A stretch of 64,000 nucleotides of DNA from Lonicera japonica. Its lineage: Eukaryota > Streptophyta > Magnoliopsida > Dipsacales > Caprifoliaceae. Where the stretch lies: the NCBI GenBank assembly GCA_021464415.1, contig CM038468.1, positions 29,438,969 to 29,502,968 of the forward strand, read 5' to 3'. This document shows positions 35,078-45,649 of this stretch, one piece after another (the stretch's first letter is position 1; every line of letters starts with the position of its first letter). A model generated the notes under the pieces. That model did not search any database, had not been told where the DNA came from, and worked only from the letters and a program-made list of their open reading frames with translations. The translations under genes were made by a program, and so were the position numbers.

Positions 35078-35389
35078 AACCCATCTGGGGGGCACCCTAC
35101 TTGTTTCCTTATACATAATGGTCATTTTTGCCAAAAGAATCACTTCTGGATGCCTTTCTGTTCTCACTTTGTTCTTTTTTGCAGGAAACATAAGTATCAC
35201 TACACTACAAGGTATGACTTTTAAATTACCGACTCTTATATATATATGTGTATATATCTTGCACAGACAGAATAAAAGTATAATCAAACACAGATAAAGA
35301 TATTTTATAAAACCAATAAAAGAACAGTTTTTAAATATCTGTCTAAGCACATCTGTCCAAAACTAACGACTTAGTGCAGAAAGGGAAAA
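35078..35389. other. spacer between the two antisense genes
   Basis: Holds the presumed 3' UTR of the PMD gene and upstream DNA of the DUF7745 gene. AT-rich with a TA run near 35240; nothing else recognised. Confidence 0.4.
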
Positions 35390-38300
35390 CTAATCTACTC
35401 GGGCGCGTTTTGACACGCTCCCACTATCTCCCGAGCCCTCCTCGGGGGTAAGATCAACAACTGGGACGCCGGGAACAGAAGGAACTGCCGCCTGAGAAGG
35501 CCCCGTGGACTGGACCGGTGCCGTAGGACGGATCACCGACGATCGGGAACGCCTGGAAGTCCGACTACTGCTCCTCCGAGAATCCGTCCGGGCATGGGAG
35601 GAAGTCAGGGGATCGTCCGGCCGTAAGGAGACGTCGATAGCCCTCTGATAGTCGCGCATGTATGCTGGAGGGTCTCGACCGACGTACTGGAGCAGGTTCC
35701 AGCTGTAGAAATACTGGGAATACCAGGCCCGTAGGTCTGCCACCCGTACACCCACTCTCTGTGAAAAGACATAAGATAAGAGGAGAGTCAGCACAGTCAA
35801 AATAAATAGATATAAACAGGAAAGTATCAGGAGAAGTTGAAGAAGATACCTCATCATCAGAGCGACCACCCAAGAAATCAAAAGTATCCTCGGGAAGGGG
35901 ATACTCCGGGACAGAATATCGACATAGGCCCGCGCCGACATAAGAAATATCTCTGGGGAGTGGAGGTAGATCTACCCACGAAATAGATGACCCCGCAGGA
36001 GCAGCTGCAGAAGAAGACCCTCCCTCCTCACGAATGGGGAACAAGGGTGGACGAGAGGATGAGCCGCCAAAGCCCGGAGATCGGGCGGGAGGCCCCATGA
36101 CAGTCGCCGGTAGAGGGGTCAACGTAGCATATGTTCGGACCCCCGGAGGATCCACCATGGCCGTCGCCCCCAAAGGAGGTACCCCACTAGAAGGAGTAGT
36201 CGCCGCCGCGGGAGGAGTCCGCCCAAACTGATCAAAATCTGCCCCAAGGTCCACGGGCTCCCAGGACCTCTCAGAAAATCCCGCTCTCCCCTCAGCAGCC
36301 TCAGCAGCAGCAAAAAGGCCCCCCGGAGACGCGGAAGGGCCGGTGGGAAACTCGAAGCCCTCAGCACGCTGCTCCCCCGCAGGTGTCGCCTGAGGTGACG
36401 GCTCCGGAACGGCTGTCGCATCACCTCCCTCGCCCTCTGGCCGACCACCGCCCTCAGCCGCAGCAGGAACATCCCTCTCTCCCTCAGGATCCTCATCCTC
36501 AGAATCCGGAATGTTGTCCCTCTGATCGGGGACAGGTGGCAGATGACCCGGAACCACCCTAGCTAAATGGGTCTGTCCCCGTATGTAATGAGGATCACCC
36601 CCCAATGCCCGATACCTCTCATAGAAGACCCGTCCCCGAGTCCCCTTCGGCTCCCTCATCAGGTAACGGGCAGCAAAAATAGCATAGTCTCCCTCCTCGA
36701 CGAACGTCTGGAAGCCGAGTCCGTCAACCAAAGCCTGCACCGTCACCGGGTCGATCTCGCCCGTCCGCCTCATCAGAACAGGAGGGAACAATGGAACACG
36801 AGGCCACTGGGATGGCGTGTGCTGACGAATGACCCTCTCACCCAAGTAGAAGAGAAGGCCGTACTCATCCCGGATAAGCCGCCTGGTCCTCGAGGCGGTC
36901 AGAGCACGGCCATACCCATAATGATGACCCAGATCACCCCAAGGGGCCCACTCAATCTGAAAAGAGAATAAGATTTTATTTCAGTATTTTATATATTCTA
37001 CTCTATCTGACTATTGAAAAGCAAGAAAACTAAAGATATTTTACCTGCTCCTCCCGCAGATCATGAACAGCAGCAGCTCCGGTCTCCCGAGTCCGGTATA
37101 CATAGGGAGCCCTATAGTTCCCCGCGATGAATCGACGGAGAAAAGGGAACTGGTCCTCGTTCTCAACGAGGAGATCCACCTGGGCGCGACCCAGACGGGT
37201 ATAAGCTACAAACCAGCTCTGAAAAGGAAAGATAGAAGAAATCAGCAATGATCAACAAGTAATGAGCAAAGAACTGAAGCAAAGACAGAAAGACTAAAAA
37301 ATGTACCTCCCACAGCAAAGAAAAGCCCTTGAGGTTCAGGACTAAATGACGAGAGACCTGGTCCATGGCATCGTAAAGGACTGCAAGAATGAAGCCTCCC
37401 CAGTCGTAGTCAAACAGGAGGCTAAAGTCCCGAAGATAGGGCAACCACCAAAGATGAGCCGTGTCCCCACCACGAGCCTCGAATAGATCATGAAGTGTCA
37501 GTAGAAGGAGGACGCGGGCATACTGACGCGCCTCCTGACGGGTCATAGGAACCCCTGAAGCGACTAGCCGAGCCCTCTCTGTGGCTAAACGCGTAACCAA
37601 GACGCCCCGAGGAATCGTGTCACCAGAACTCCGCCGCTCCGGGAACCATCCTAATGAACTAACAATGCCCTCGGCTGTCAGACGCAGGGGAACGTCGATC
37701 TGAATAGGGACCCCCCCTGAAGGAATCCCGGTCAGAGCAAAAAGATCAAGGGGTGTCATCGTCATCTCACCCCAGCTCCAGTGAAAAGTATGAGTAGTAT
37801 CCCACCAGTGGCAAGCCAATGCCGACACCAAAACTGTCGCCCTAGAAACCCGCTCCGGGAGGGCGTCGAAGAGGGAGCCAAAAGGAGTCGCAAGAATCAA
37901 CTCCTGGATAGGGGCCGGTGCCCGTCGCCACTCCGAAGATATAGTGTTGGGGGAACCCCAACCGCGGCCAACCCACTGCAGACAAAGGAACGAATATGGG
38001 GTTATGAGGGTACTTTGGTGTAATTATGAGAGTTATAGGGCTATAGGTGTAAATTATGTAATTTTCCAAAACCTGAGGGTACTTTGGTGTAATTATGAGA
38101 GTTATAGGGCTATAGGTGTAAATTATGTAATTTTCCAAAACCTGAGGGTACTTTGGTGTAATTATGAGAGTTATGGGGTTATGAGTGTAAATTATGTAAT
38201 TTTCTAAAACCTGAGGGTACTTTGGTGTAATTATGAGAGTTATAGGGCTATAGGTGTAAATTATGTAATTTCCAAAACCTGAGGGTACTTTGGTGTAATT

Positions 38301-39949
38301 ATGAGAGTTATAGGGCTATAGGTGTAAATTATGTAATTTTCCAAAACCTGAGGGTACTTTGGTGTAATTATGAGAGTTATGGGGTTATGAGGGTAAATTA
38401 TGTAATTTCCAAAACCTGAGGGTACTTTGGTGTAATTATGAGAGTTATGGGGTTATAAGGGTAAATTATGTAATTTCCAAAACCTGAGGGTACTTTGGTG
38501 TAATTATGAGAGTTATGGGGTTATGAGGGTAAATTTCCAAAACCTGAGGGTACTTTGGTGTAATTATGAGAGTTATGGGGTTATAAGGGTAAATTATGTA
38601 ATTTCCAAAACCTGAGGGTACTTTGGTGTAATTATGAGAGTTATAGGGCTATAGGTGTAAATTATGTAATTTTCCAAAACCTGAGGGTACTTTGGTGTAA
38701 TTATGAGAGTTATAGGGCTATAGGTGTAAATTATGTAATTTTCCAAAACCTGAGGGTACTTTGGTGTAATTATGAGAGTTATGGGGTTATGAGTGTAAAT
38801 TATGTAATTTTCTAAAACCTGAGGGTACTTTGGTGTAATTATGAGAGTTATAGGGCTATAGGTGTAAATTATGTAATTTCCAAAACCTGAGGGTACTTTG
38901 GTGTAATTATGAGAGTTATAGGGCTATAGGTGTAAATTATGTAATTTTCCAAAACCTGAGGGTACTTTGGTGTAATTATGAGAGTTATGGGGTTATGAGG
39001 GTAAATTATGTAATTTCCAAAACCTGAGGGTACTTTGGTGTAATTATGAGAGTTATGGGGTTATAAGGGTAAATTATGTAATTTCCAAAACCTGAGGGTA
39101 CTTTGGTGTAATTATGAGAGTTATGGGGTTATGAGGGTAAATTTCCAAAACCTGAGGGTACTTTGGTGTAATTATGAGAGTTATGGGGTTATAAGGGTAA
39201 ATTATGTAATTTCCAAAACCTGAGGGTACTTTGGTGTAATTATGAGAGTTATGGGGTTATGAGTGTAAATTATGTAATTTTCTAAAACCTGAGGGTACTT
39301 TGGTGTAATTATGAGAGTTATAGGGCTATAGGTGTAAATTATGTAATTTCCAAAACCTGAGGGTACTTTGGTGTAATTATGAGAGTTATAGGGGTTATAA
39401 GGGTAAATTATGTAATTTCCAAAACCTGAGGGTACTTTGGTGTAATTATGAGAGTTATAGGGGTTATAAGGGTAAATTATGTAATTTTCCAAAACCTGAG
39501 GGTACTTTGGTGTAATTATGAGAGTTATAGAGTTATGGGGGTACATTATGTATTTTTCTAAACTAAGAGGTATCACAGGTAAAAGTATGTGTTCGCTAAA
39601 AATCGGGCGTTATTCCTAGTCAGACATGCATACTAACACTATCTAAAACGAATACAGGAAATGACAAGAAGCAGAACAGATAAATGCACGAAAGAAGACA
39701 TACCAGAGATCGACGACGAATCTCGTGAGAAACGGGCTCCATCAAAAGCCACGGGACGTCCGGGACCGGAGCAGCTCGGATAGCATCCCGATAGACCACC
39801 GCCCGACCGCGGTCTATCCCATCCTCATCATACCAGTCCAAATCCGCCCAGTCGTCGTGATGAGGGCTGCAGCGAAGAACGCCCTGAGCGTCAGTAAAGG
39901 TGACCTCCTCCTGGTCACCCTCCAATCGGTCGAGATGAGTAGGGTCCAT
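35390..39949 (-). CDS. antisense plant mobile domain (PMD) protein, five exons
   Basis: Exons on the minus strand: 39949-39704, 37975-37307, 37218-37045, 36956-35850, 35758-35390. All four introns have GT donors and CAG acceptors (CTG/GTATGT, GAG/GTACAT, CAG/GTAAAA, GAG/GTATCT), and every exon length is a multiple of three. The spliced frame has 854 residues and no break. Exon 1 is acidic (MDPTHLDRLEGDQEE). Exon 2 has the PMD signature (THTFHWSWGEMTMTPLDLFA, LTGIPSGGVPI, WWLPYLRDF). Exon 4 carries a long Pro/Gly/Ala-rich disordered region, and exon 5 ends in an Arg/Ser-rich tail with SKRARVD, a possible nuclear signal. PMD proteins occur in plant retroelements and in host silencing-related genes (MAIN, MAIL1). 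The start follows a TATA box and short 5' UTR. The role in the element is inferred, not known. Confidence 0.85.
38000..39590. repeat. ~69 bp minisatellite filling intron 1 of the PMD gene
   Basis: About 23 units of 68-69 bp, each with CCTGAGGGTACTTTGGTG, TAATTATGAGAGTTAT and GTAAATTATGTAATTT. Variants (GGGCTATAGGTG, GGGTTATGAGTG, GGGTTATAAGGG) recur in order about 610 bp apart (near 38180 and 38790), showing higher-order duplication. A 69 bp period keeps reading frames open, which explains the spurious repeat ORFs on both strands. Confidence 0.95.
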
Positions 39950-40098
39950 CAATATAGGTAGAATATATGTGAAAAGGTCGGAAAAGTCAAAAAACACGGC
40001 AGAGCTTCCGCGCTTGGGAGAGAAGAGAAGAGAGAAAAAGAGAGCTAGAGAGAGAAAGAGAAAGGAGAGAATGAGGTGGAATGAGCTCAGCAAAGGGT

Positions 40099-40181
40099 TT
40101 ATATAGTGGGTCAGTTTGTCGCGCGACAAATGGCCACATTGTCGCGCGACAAAGAGCCAGGCACCGAAGTGTCGCGCGACA
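40099..40181 (-). promoter_or_regulatory. promoter of the antisense PMD gene: TATA plus three TGTCGCGCGACA
   Basis: The minus strand reads TATATAAA at 40106-40099, about 150 bases before the ATG at 39949. Perfect palindromes start at 40117, 40140 and 40170. The layout matches the LTR and DUF7745 promoters. Confidence 0.8.
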
Positions 40182-40985
40182 ATCCCCCCTCTTCCCTGAT
40201 TTTTTGACCTCTGTCTCATTTTATCTTCTGCAGAGGCACTTCGGAGAAGCAGTTTTCGGAAAATTGCTAAAAACCGCACACCCATGATAAAAAGTTCAAA
40301 GAGAAAACTTCCAAATCATCTCTCCGAAAAAATGCGAAAACAGAATGCCGCGATTAAAAGTAGTCTCTGATCTCACAGAAGGACCGAGACCATCAAATAA
40401 TGAGAAAAGGCAGAATGCCACGATAAAACGGGAATGGAAAAAAATTGAAAAAGTAGAAAAGAGAAAGAACCCGTATGAGCGCCCAGAGCGAGCGAGAGAA
40501 ACAGAAATGCAGAGTGACAGGGAGAGCCACACCAAAAGTGACAGCTAGGCCAAAACCGGCTCAGGGCTTCGTTTTGGGTGAGTAAGGCTCCTGATCACAA
40601 CAAAGGGACAAAAGGACTCCTGGTCAAAAACAGAGAGGGCCAGGAAAAGTCTTTCCCAAAAGAGGGAGAAATAAGGGCATCGAAAAAACAGAAAACGATG
40701 TGGGCCCACCAAAAGAGAAAACTAAGAAAAGAATAAAGATCAGAGATTGAACTTTCAAACAAATTTTCTTTTCAGCACGATACAGAAGAGATGATTTGGA
40801 AAACCTCGGACCATCACTCTACGGAGAGCGAAGAAATCCGAAAACTGCCTTCTGAGTGAAACATCTTCACCCGAGGAAAACATGAGAGTAAAGTTCAGAA
40901 AGATACGGGGAAACGGACATCCGGAATAGACCCTGAGAAGCTCTTTTTACCTTCGCAAAAATCTACTCTCTCTCTCACTCTAGCA
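40182..40985. other. Tat non-coding DNA upstream of the PMD gene
   Basis: Purine-rich on the plus strand. GCAGAATGCC(A/G)CGAT occurs twice (near 40342 and 40410). No coding domain recognised. Confidence 0.4.
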
Positions 40986-41660
40986 GTCTAAGAGAGGCAA
41001 TTCACCAACACAAGCCCTCTCCGGAGGCAATGCACAAACACAAGCCCTCTCCAGAGGCAAATTCACAAACACAAGCCCTCTCCGGAGGCAATACACAAAA
41101 TCACAAGCCCTCTCCAGAGGCAAGAGTTACTCATGAAAGCCCTCCCAGAGGCATTTTTTTTCCTTCTTCTTTCAGATCTAGAAGCCCTCCCAGAGAGGCA
41201 CAATGGTAGTCCTCCCACCTGAGGCGAAGCCCTCCCAGAGAGGCACAACGGTAGTCCTCCCACCTGAGGCGAAGCCCTCCCAGAGAGGCACAACGGTAGT
41301 CCTCCCACCTGAGGCGAAGCCCTCCCAGAGAGGCACAACGGTAGTCCTCCCACCTGAGGCGAAGCCCTCCCAGAGAGGCACAACGGTAGTCCTCCCACCT
41401 GAGGCGAAGCCCTCCCAGAGAGGCACAAACGGTAGTCCTCCCACCTGAGGCGAAGCCCTCCCAGAGAGGCACAAACGGTAGTCCTCCCATCTGAGGCGCA
41501 ATGGTAGTCCTCCCACCTGAGGCGCAAAAAAGATCAATGGTAGTCCTCCCATCTGAGGCAAGTGGAGCAAGTCAAAGCCCTCGAAAGAGGCAACGAGGTA
41601 ACAAAAGCCCTCTCCGGAGGCAAAACCAAACACGAAGCACTCTCCGGAGGCACTCACAAG
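40986..41660 (+). repeat. GC-rich minisatellite near the 3' LTR (45 bp period)
   Basis: Core 41178-41520: about seven copies of a 45 bp unit containing GAAGCCCTCCCAGAGAGGCA and GGTAGTCCTCCCACCTGAGG, several identical. The flanks (41000-41160 and 41570-41660) hold a related shorter word, AAGCCCTCTCCGGAGGCAA, which is itself palindromic (CTCCGGAG). Frames stay open because 45 is a multiple of three; I do not consider them genes. Confidence 0.9.
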
Positions 41661-41758
41661 CACTTTTTGCATAAACACTCCGATAGAGTTCATGCGGGAG
41701 CCATGGATCATGGTCTCTTCCAGTCGCCTCAATTCCTTGCAAGCAAGGAGCTTGAGTC

Positions 41759-41767
41759 GAGAGGGTC
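41759..41767 (+). other. putative polypurine tract of the Tat element
   Basis: GAGAGGG lies two bases before the 3' LTR. It is short for a plus-strand primer but in the right place. Confidence 0.45.
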
Positions 41768-43412
41768 TGTAGACACCCCGATCCGTGACCCCCGCAAGAA
41801 CCCTAACGACCTCCGAGAACTACTATTTTGGGTCCAGGACCCACCCGAGGACCCGGTACTACACTAGGTGGGTTTGTTGGCCAACAAACATATTTTTTAG
41901 AGAGATTGTCGCACGACATATCACATTGTCGCGCGACAATCCCTGATATGTCGCGCGACAATCATGTCTTGTCGCGCGACGAACCCCTCTGCACCCGACC
42001 AACCACTTTCTGACACATCACAGTGTCAGGACCCATCACTTCAGCCGCTTGTCGCGCGACAAACCCACTATGTCGCGCGACAATCCCTCTCTGCACCCGA
42101 CCAACCACTTTCTGACACATCACAGTGTCAGGACCCATCACTTCAGCCGATTGTCGCGCGACAAACAGATATGTCGCGCGACATTCTCCTTTTTTAAGGA
42201 AATGTCGCGCGACAATCTCTCCCGAGCAGTATAAATAGGCCAACACCCCCAAGGGTTGAAGGAGGCAATTAGAATCCGAGAATTTGGGGCTTTAGATCTG
42301 ATTTTTGTCAAGCATTTCTTTACTATTATCTTATTTCTGAAGAATTCTCGAATCTATTTTTAACACTCGACGTGTTCCGTTTCTGGAATCGATTTCTCGG
42401 AAATATCTGAAGAAAGAGAAGATTACTATCGCCAGAGATCCCTCTGCCGTATTATATTTTCTTTCTTATTATTATTCTCGTCGGGAAGGTAAAGAAAGTC
42501 CCTTCTAGTATTTAAAATTAGATATCTGTGTACTTGTTTTACTTCTGTTATTCTGTCCACGTTTTATTTGAATAAACTTATTGTCAAGTTCCCAATAGTC
42601 TACCGTTTTCAAAACAAAAGGCCCTGATAAAACTACTTTTAAAACTAGAAGAGTAAGTACATTATCGTCCGGATAAACCGTGTTTTCAAAACCCCGGACC
42701 GATAAAGACTTATCTAGGAATTAAAATCCACATATCCTGTCTTTTTCATAGACTGCGACGTGTCTGATAAACTCTCCTCAAAGAGTTCAAATTCCATATT
42801 GAATTAGTCCCGACATAAAGATCCGAACCTTTTTCAGAATAATCACAACTCGAGAAAACCGTCATTATCTGAGGAAATAATACGGAACACTCTTTCAAAA
42901 ATAAAAGGTTTTTGTCATTTGTCATTTACATCTTTTAAATACAAAAACGTCGGATCTCGGAACACAAAGGTTTTCATCCCTTTCCCCGTTTTCCCAAATT
43001 AGGGTTTTTCTTCATTTAGAAAGTAGTAGACTGTCGGTAAAAGCATCCAAGTTTTTCAACATAGAATAAACATATAAGACCACTAGAGACCGAAAGGGCG
43101 GAATGGGTGCTTAACACCTTCCCAAACCGTAATATAGTTCCCGAACCCTATAGAATCCTGGTTTCGTAGACAAACGTGTAAAGAAAGGCTTATCTGTAGC
43201 CTTCCCTCTTACACAATCATTTTGTCCGTTTTCTCGTAAAACGTACTGGCGACTCTGAACGAACCCTCTTGCATCTAGAAATAGGATAGAGGGACACCCG
43301 ATATGAATTATCAACACATAGAAGCAAATGGAACAACGGAATCCTCTCCGACGTTTCAGACGCCCACCAACGAGGGGTTGAGACCCGGGGGTCGCATTTG
43401 CGGATTCTCACA
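41768..43412 (+). repeat. 3' LTR of the Tat element
   Basis: Same length as the 5' LTR (1645 bp) and no difference noticed by eye; all embedded ORFs recur at +17,599. It repeats the palindrome array at 41907-42214 and the TATA box at 42230, so it could drive transcription into the CACTA remnant downstream. LTR end GATTCTCACA abuts the GCCAC duplication. Confidence 0.95.
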
Positions 43413-43500
43413 GCCACCGACTAACAAACTTGACACCATTTACGTCACACTGTGAATAAATGGGTCAACTCGCTGGTATAGATGCCAGAATTTGTCGCCT
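43413..43500 (-). pseudogene. CACTA transposase fragment beyond the Tat insertion
   Basis: Minus-strand reading across the empty site gives VNGVKFVSRWRDQ joining the fragment at 24168. It is the upstream continuation of the DUF4216-type region and has stops nearby. The 5 bp GCCAC belongs to the target duplication. Confidence 0.5.
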
Positions 43501-44745
43501 AAGATAAGTCATTCAAACCCCACAAATCAACCTGTGTTATAAATTTGATACCAATTCATTCACACAAATTTAGGGATAGATAGTTAGAAAAAATTTAGGG
43601 ATTGAATAAAACGGGAATTTTCCCTTAATTTATAATTATCACTTAGGCGACACACTTATTTATATACGTCTCCTAAGATTAACTCTTAAGCGACATATAT
43701 AAATATCAATGTCGCCTAAGACTCTCCATTTTTTGCCTCCTTTTTCCCGCAAACAAAATTTCTTACCTTTTTTTTTTCGCGGAAAGTTCAATTTTTTTTA
43801 GAAACTCTTAGGCCACATACTAATTTTGTATGTCTCTTAAGATATGTATTTAAGAGACATACAAAATTAGTATGTCGCCTAAGAGTCTCAATTTTTTGCC
43901 TCTTCCTTCCTGCGAACAAAATTTTTTTGCCTCTTTTTTTTTGCGGAAAACTCAATTTTTTTTAGAAACTTTTAGGCGACATACTAATTTTGTATGTCCC
44001 TTAAGATATACACTTGAGAGACATACAAAATTAGTATGTCGCCTAAGAGTCTCAATTTTTTGCCTCCTTCCCGCGGACAAATTTTTTTGCCTATTTTTTT
44101 TTCGCGGAAAATTCAAATTTTTTTAGAAACTCTTAGGCGACATACTAATTTTGTATGTCGCCTAAGATAAATCAGTCAAACTCTGCGCGTAAAAATAGTG
44201 TCGGTGGTCAAAAGCACTTAGGCGACATACAATTAAATATGTCTCCTAATGAAGATCTTAGGAGAGATACAATTAATTATGTCTCCTAAGGAAGATCTTA
44301 GGAGAGATACAATTAAGTATGTCTCCTAAGATAAATCAGTCAAACTCTGCACGTAAAAATAGTTTCGGTGGTCAAAAGCACTTAGGCGACATACAATTAA
44401 GTATGTCTCCTAAGGAAGATCTTAGGAGACATACAATTAAGTATGTCTCCTAAGTATATTTCTGATGAGACATAGTATATGTATGTCTCCTAAGAGAAGT
44501 ATTTAGGCGACATATCTTCATTGTATGTCGCATAAGTATATACTTAAGCGACACACTAATTGTAAGTCTCCTAAGTGACACTCTTAGGAAACATACGGAG
44601 TATATATGTCTTGTAAGTAGGTACTTAGGCGACATACTAAAGGTATGTCTCTTAAGAGAGAAACTTAGGAGACATATAGTTAGTATGTCTCCTAAGATGT
44701 GTTTTAGGAGACATACCCAATAGAGTATGTCGCCTAAGACCACAT
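43480..44745. repeat. CACTA right subterminal repeat array
   Basis: Dozens of CTTAGGCGACATAC, CTTAGGAGACATAC and TATGTCTCCTAAG words in both orientations. Several pair into hairpins, for example around 43803-43883, and a block with TTTTTTGCCTC repeats three times at 43720-44100. Confidence 0.85.
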
Positions 44746-45231
44746 CTGGTGTAGTGAATTTATTTGTAAAACGGTTTTTGCAAGGTATGTTTGTTTTTCA
44801 ACAAGCTTTAATTTAATTTGATTTTGATCAATCTATTTGGAAAAAGAGTAAGAGCTATAATTTGAAAATCAAATATGAATCTTTACAACAAAACTACTCA
44901 CTAAAATATGAACTTATGAGTCTTCAAAAGCTTTGTTTGTGTCTTCAATTATTTTCTTCCTTGGCCCTTGTTCTTGTATGGAGATCCTTCAGGTAGAGCA
45001 TTGATCACATAGTTGTGTGAGGTATAAGGCATTGAAAGGACACAATAGTGTAGGTGAATCAATCTATATCCCGGCTCTTTGATTTTGTCCTCGTGAGATC
45101 GATTATAGTGGCTATTACTAAAACATCAACTTTGGTTAAATTATACAAGATTAAATATATTGTTATTATCAAAACAAGATTAGTGACTTAAAGGTCAACA
45201 AATACCATTTTTATCATTCCATCTAATTTAT

Positions 45232-45647
45232 GACGCAATCACGGATCGTCTTTCCTAACCAGGCTAATGGATCATTGACCCGTAATCTATAAAAAGACTA
45301 GAACATTGGAATTCGTTGAAAGAAATGGAAGATGAAAACCTCAACCTAACACTTAAAGAAGCGTGAACCTTGGTATGATCGAAAACGCCACAATCAATTG
45401 GTGGAGAATTGATTAACAAGTTAAGAACAATTGAATTAATCAATTCAATCGTTAAGTCAAGAACTTTGGAATTCCTCACCAATTGATTGTGGCGTATTCG
45501 TTATACCAAGGTTCACGCTTCTTTAAGTGTTAGGTTAAGATTTTTATCTTTCATTTCTTTCGACGAATTCCAAGGTTCTAATTTTTTTATAGATTATGGG
45601 TCAAGGATCCATTAGCCTGGTTAGGAAAGAAGATTCGAGATTGCGTC
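45232..45647. repeat. LTR-derived inverted repeat
   Basis: Arms 45232-45410 and 45470-45647 are imperfect reverse complements. Shared words include GACGCAATC, CCTAACCAGGCTAATGGATC, TTAAAGAAGCGTGAACCTTGG and CGCCACAATCAATTGGTG. The spacer is about 60 bp. The right arm ends in TCA just before a primer-site-like sequence, so the arms look like two LTR pieces in head-to-head orientation. Confidence 0.7.
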
Positions 45648-45649
45648 AT

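Larger units (their letters stand above)
24169..43412 (+). mobile_element. Ty3/gypsy Tat-lineage LTR retrotransposon with two antisense genes
   Basis: Two 1645 bp LTRs (24169-25813 and 41768-43412) bound a 19,244 bp element flanked by the 5 bp repeat GCCAC (24164-24168 and 43413-43417). Plus-strand order is leader, gag-protease, RT, RNase H, a second RNase H and integrase. The dual RNase H and the tRNA-Arg-type primer site mark the Tat lineage. Between pol and the 3' LTR, two genes lie on the minus strand. LTR ORFs translate identically at a constant offset of 17,599, so the insertion is very recent. Confidence 0.95.
20837..44756. mobile_element. CACTA (En/Spm) DNA transposon, itself split by a Tat retrotransposon
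   Basis: Left end CACTACATGAAACAG and right end CTGGTGTAGTG are inverted CACTACA termini. The 3 bp AAT is duplicated at 20834-20836 and 44757-44759, as expected for CACTA. Subterminal regions are packed with CTTAGGAGACATAC / CTTAAGCGACATAC words in both orientations. Inside are remains of a DUF4216-type transposase end and of a second gene, both on the minus strand. Without the Tat element it is about 4.7 kb, too short and too broken to be autonomous. Confidence 0.9.
19892..45200 (-). repeat. 5' LTR of the SIRE-like copia element, split by a 23.9 kb insertion
   Basis: The left part (19892-20836) starts TGTAGGTCGGAAAATACC. The right part (44757-45200) ends AAGGTCAACA. Both match consecutive parts of the solo LTR at 11444-13239: CCTAAGATACCTATTT before the break, AATTTATTTGTAAAACGGTTTTTGCA after it, and ATTGTTATTATCAAAACAAGATTA near the end. 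Without the CACTA insertion the LTR is about 1.39 kb, shorter than the solo LTR because of internal deletions. Confidence 0.85.

Noticed and set aside
39202..39576. ORF of repeated NYIIYTYSPITLIITPKYP units
   Set aside because: It is the 69 bp minisatellite in PMD intron 1. The period is a multiple of three, so frames stay open on both strands without coding.
41063..41732. Several overlapping repeat ORFs on both strands
   Set aside because: Produced by the 45 bp minisatellite (15 codons per unit); no start context or domain.
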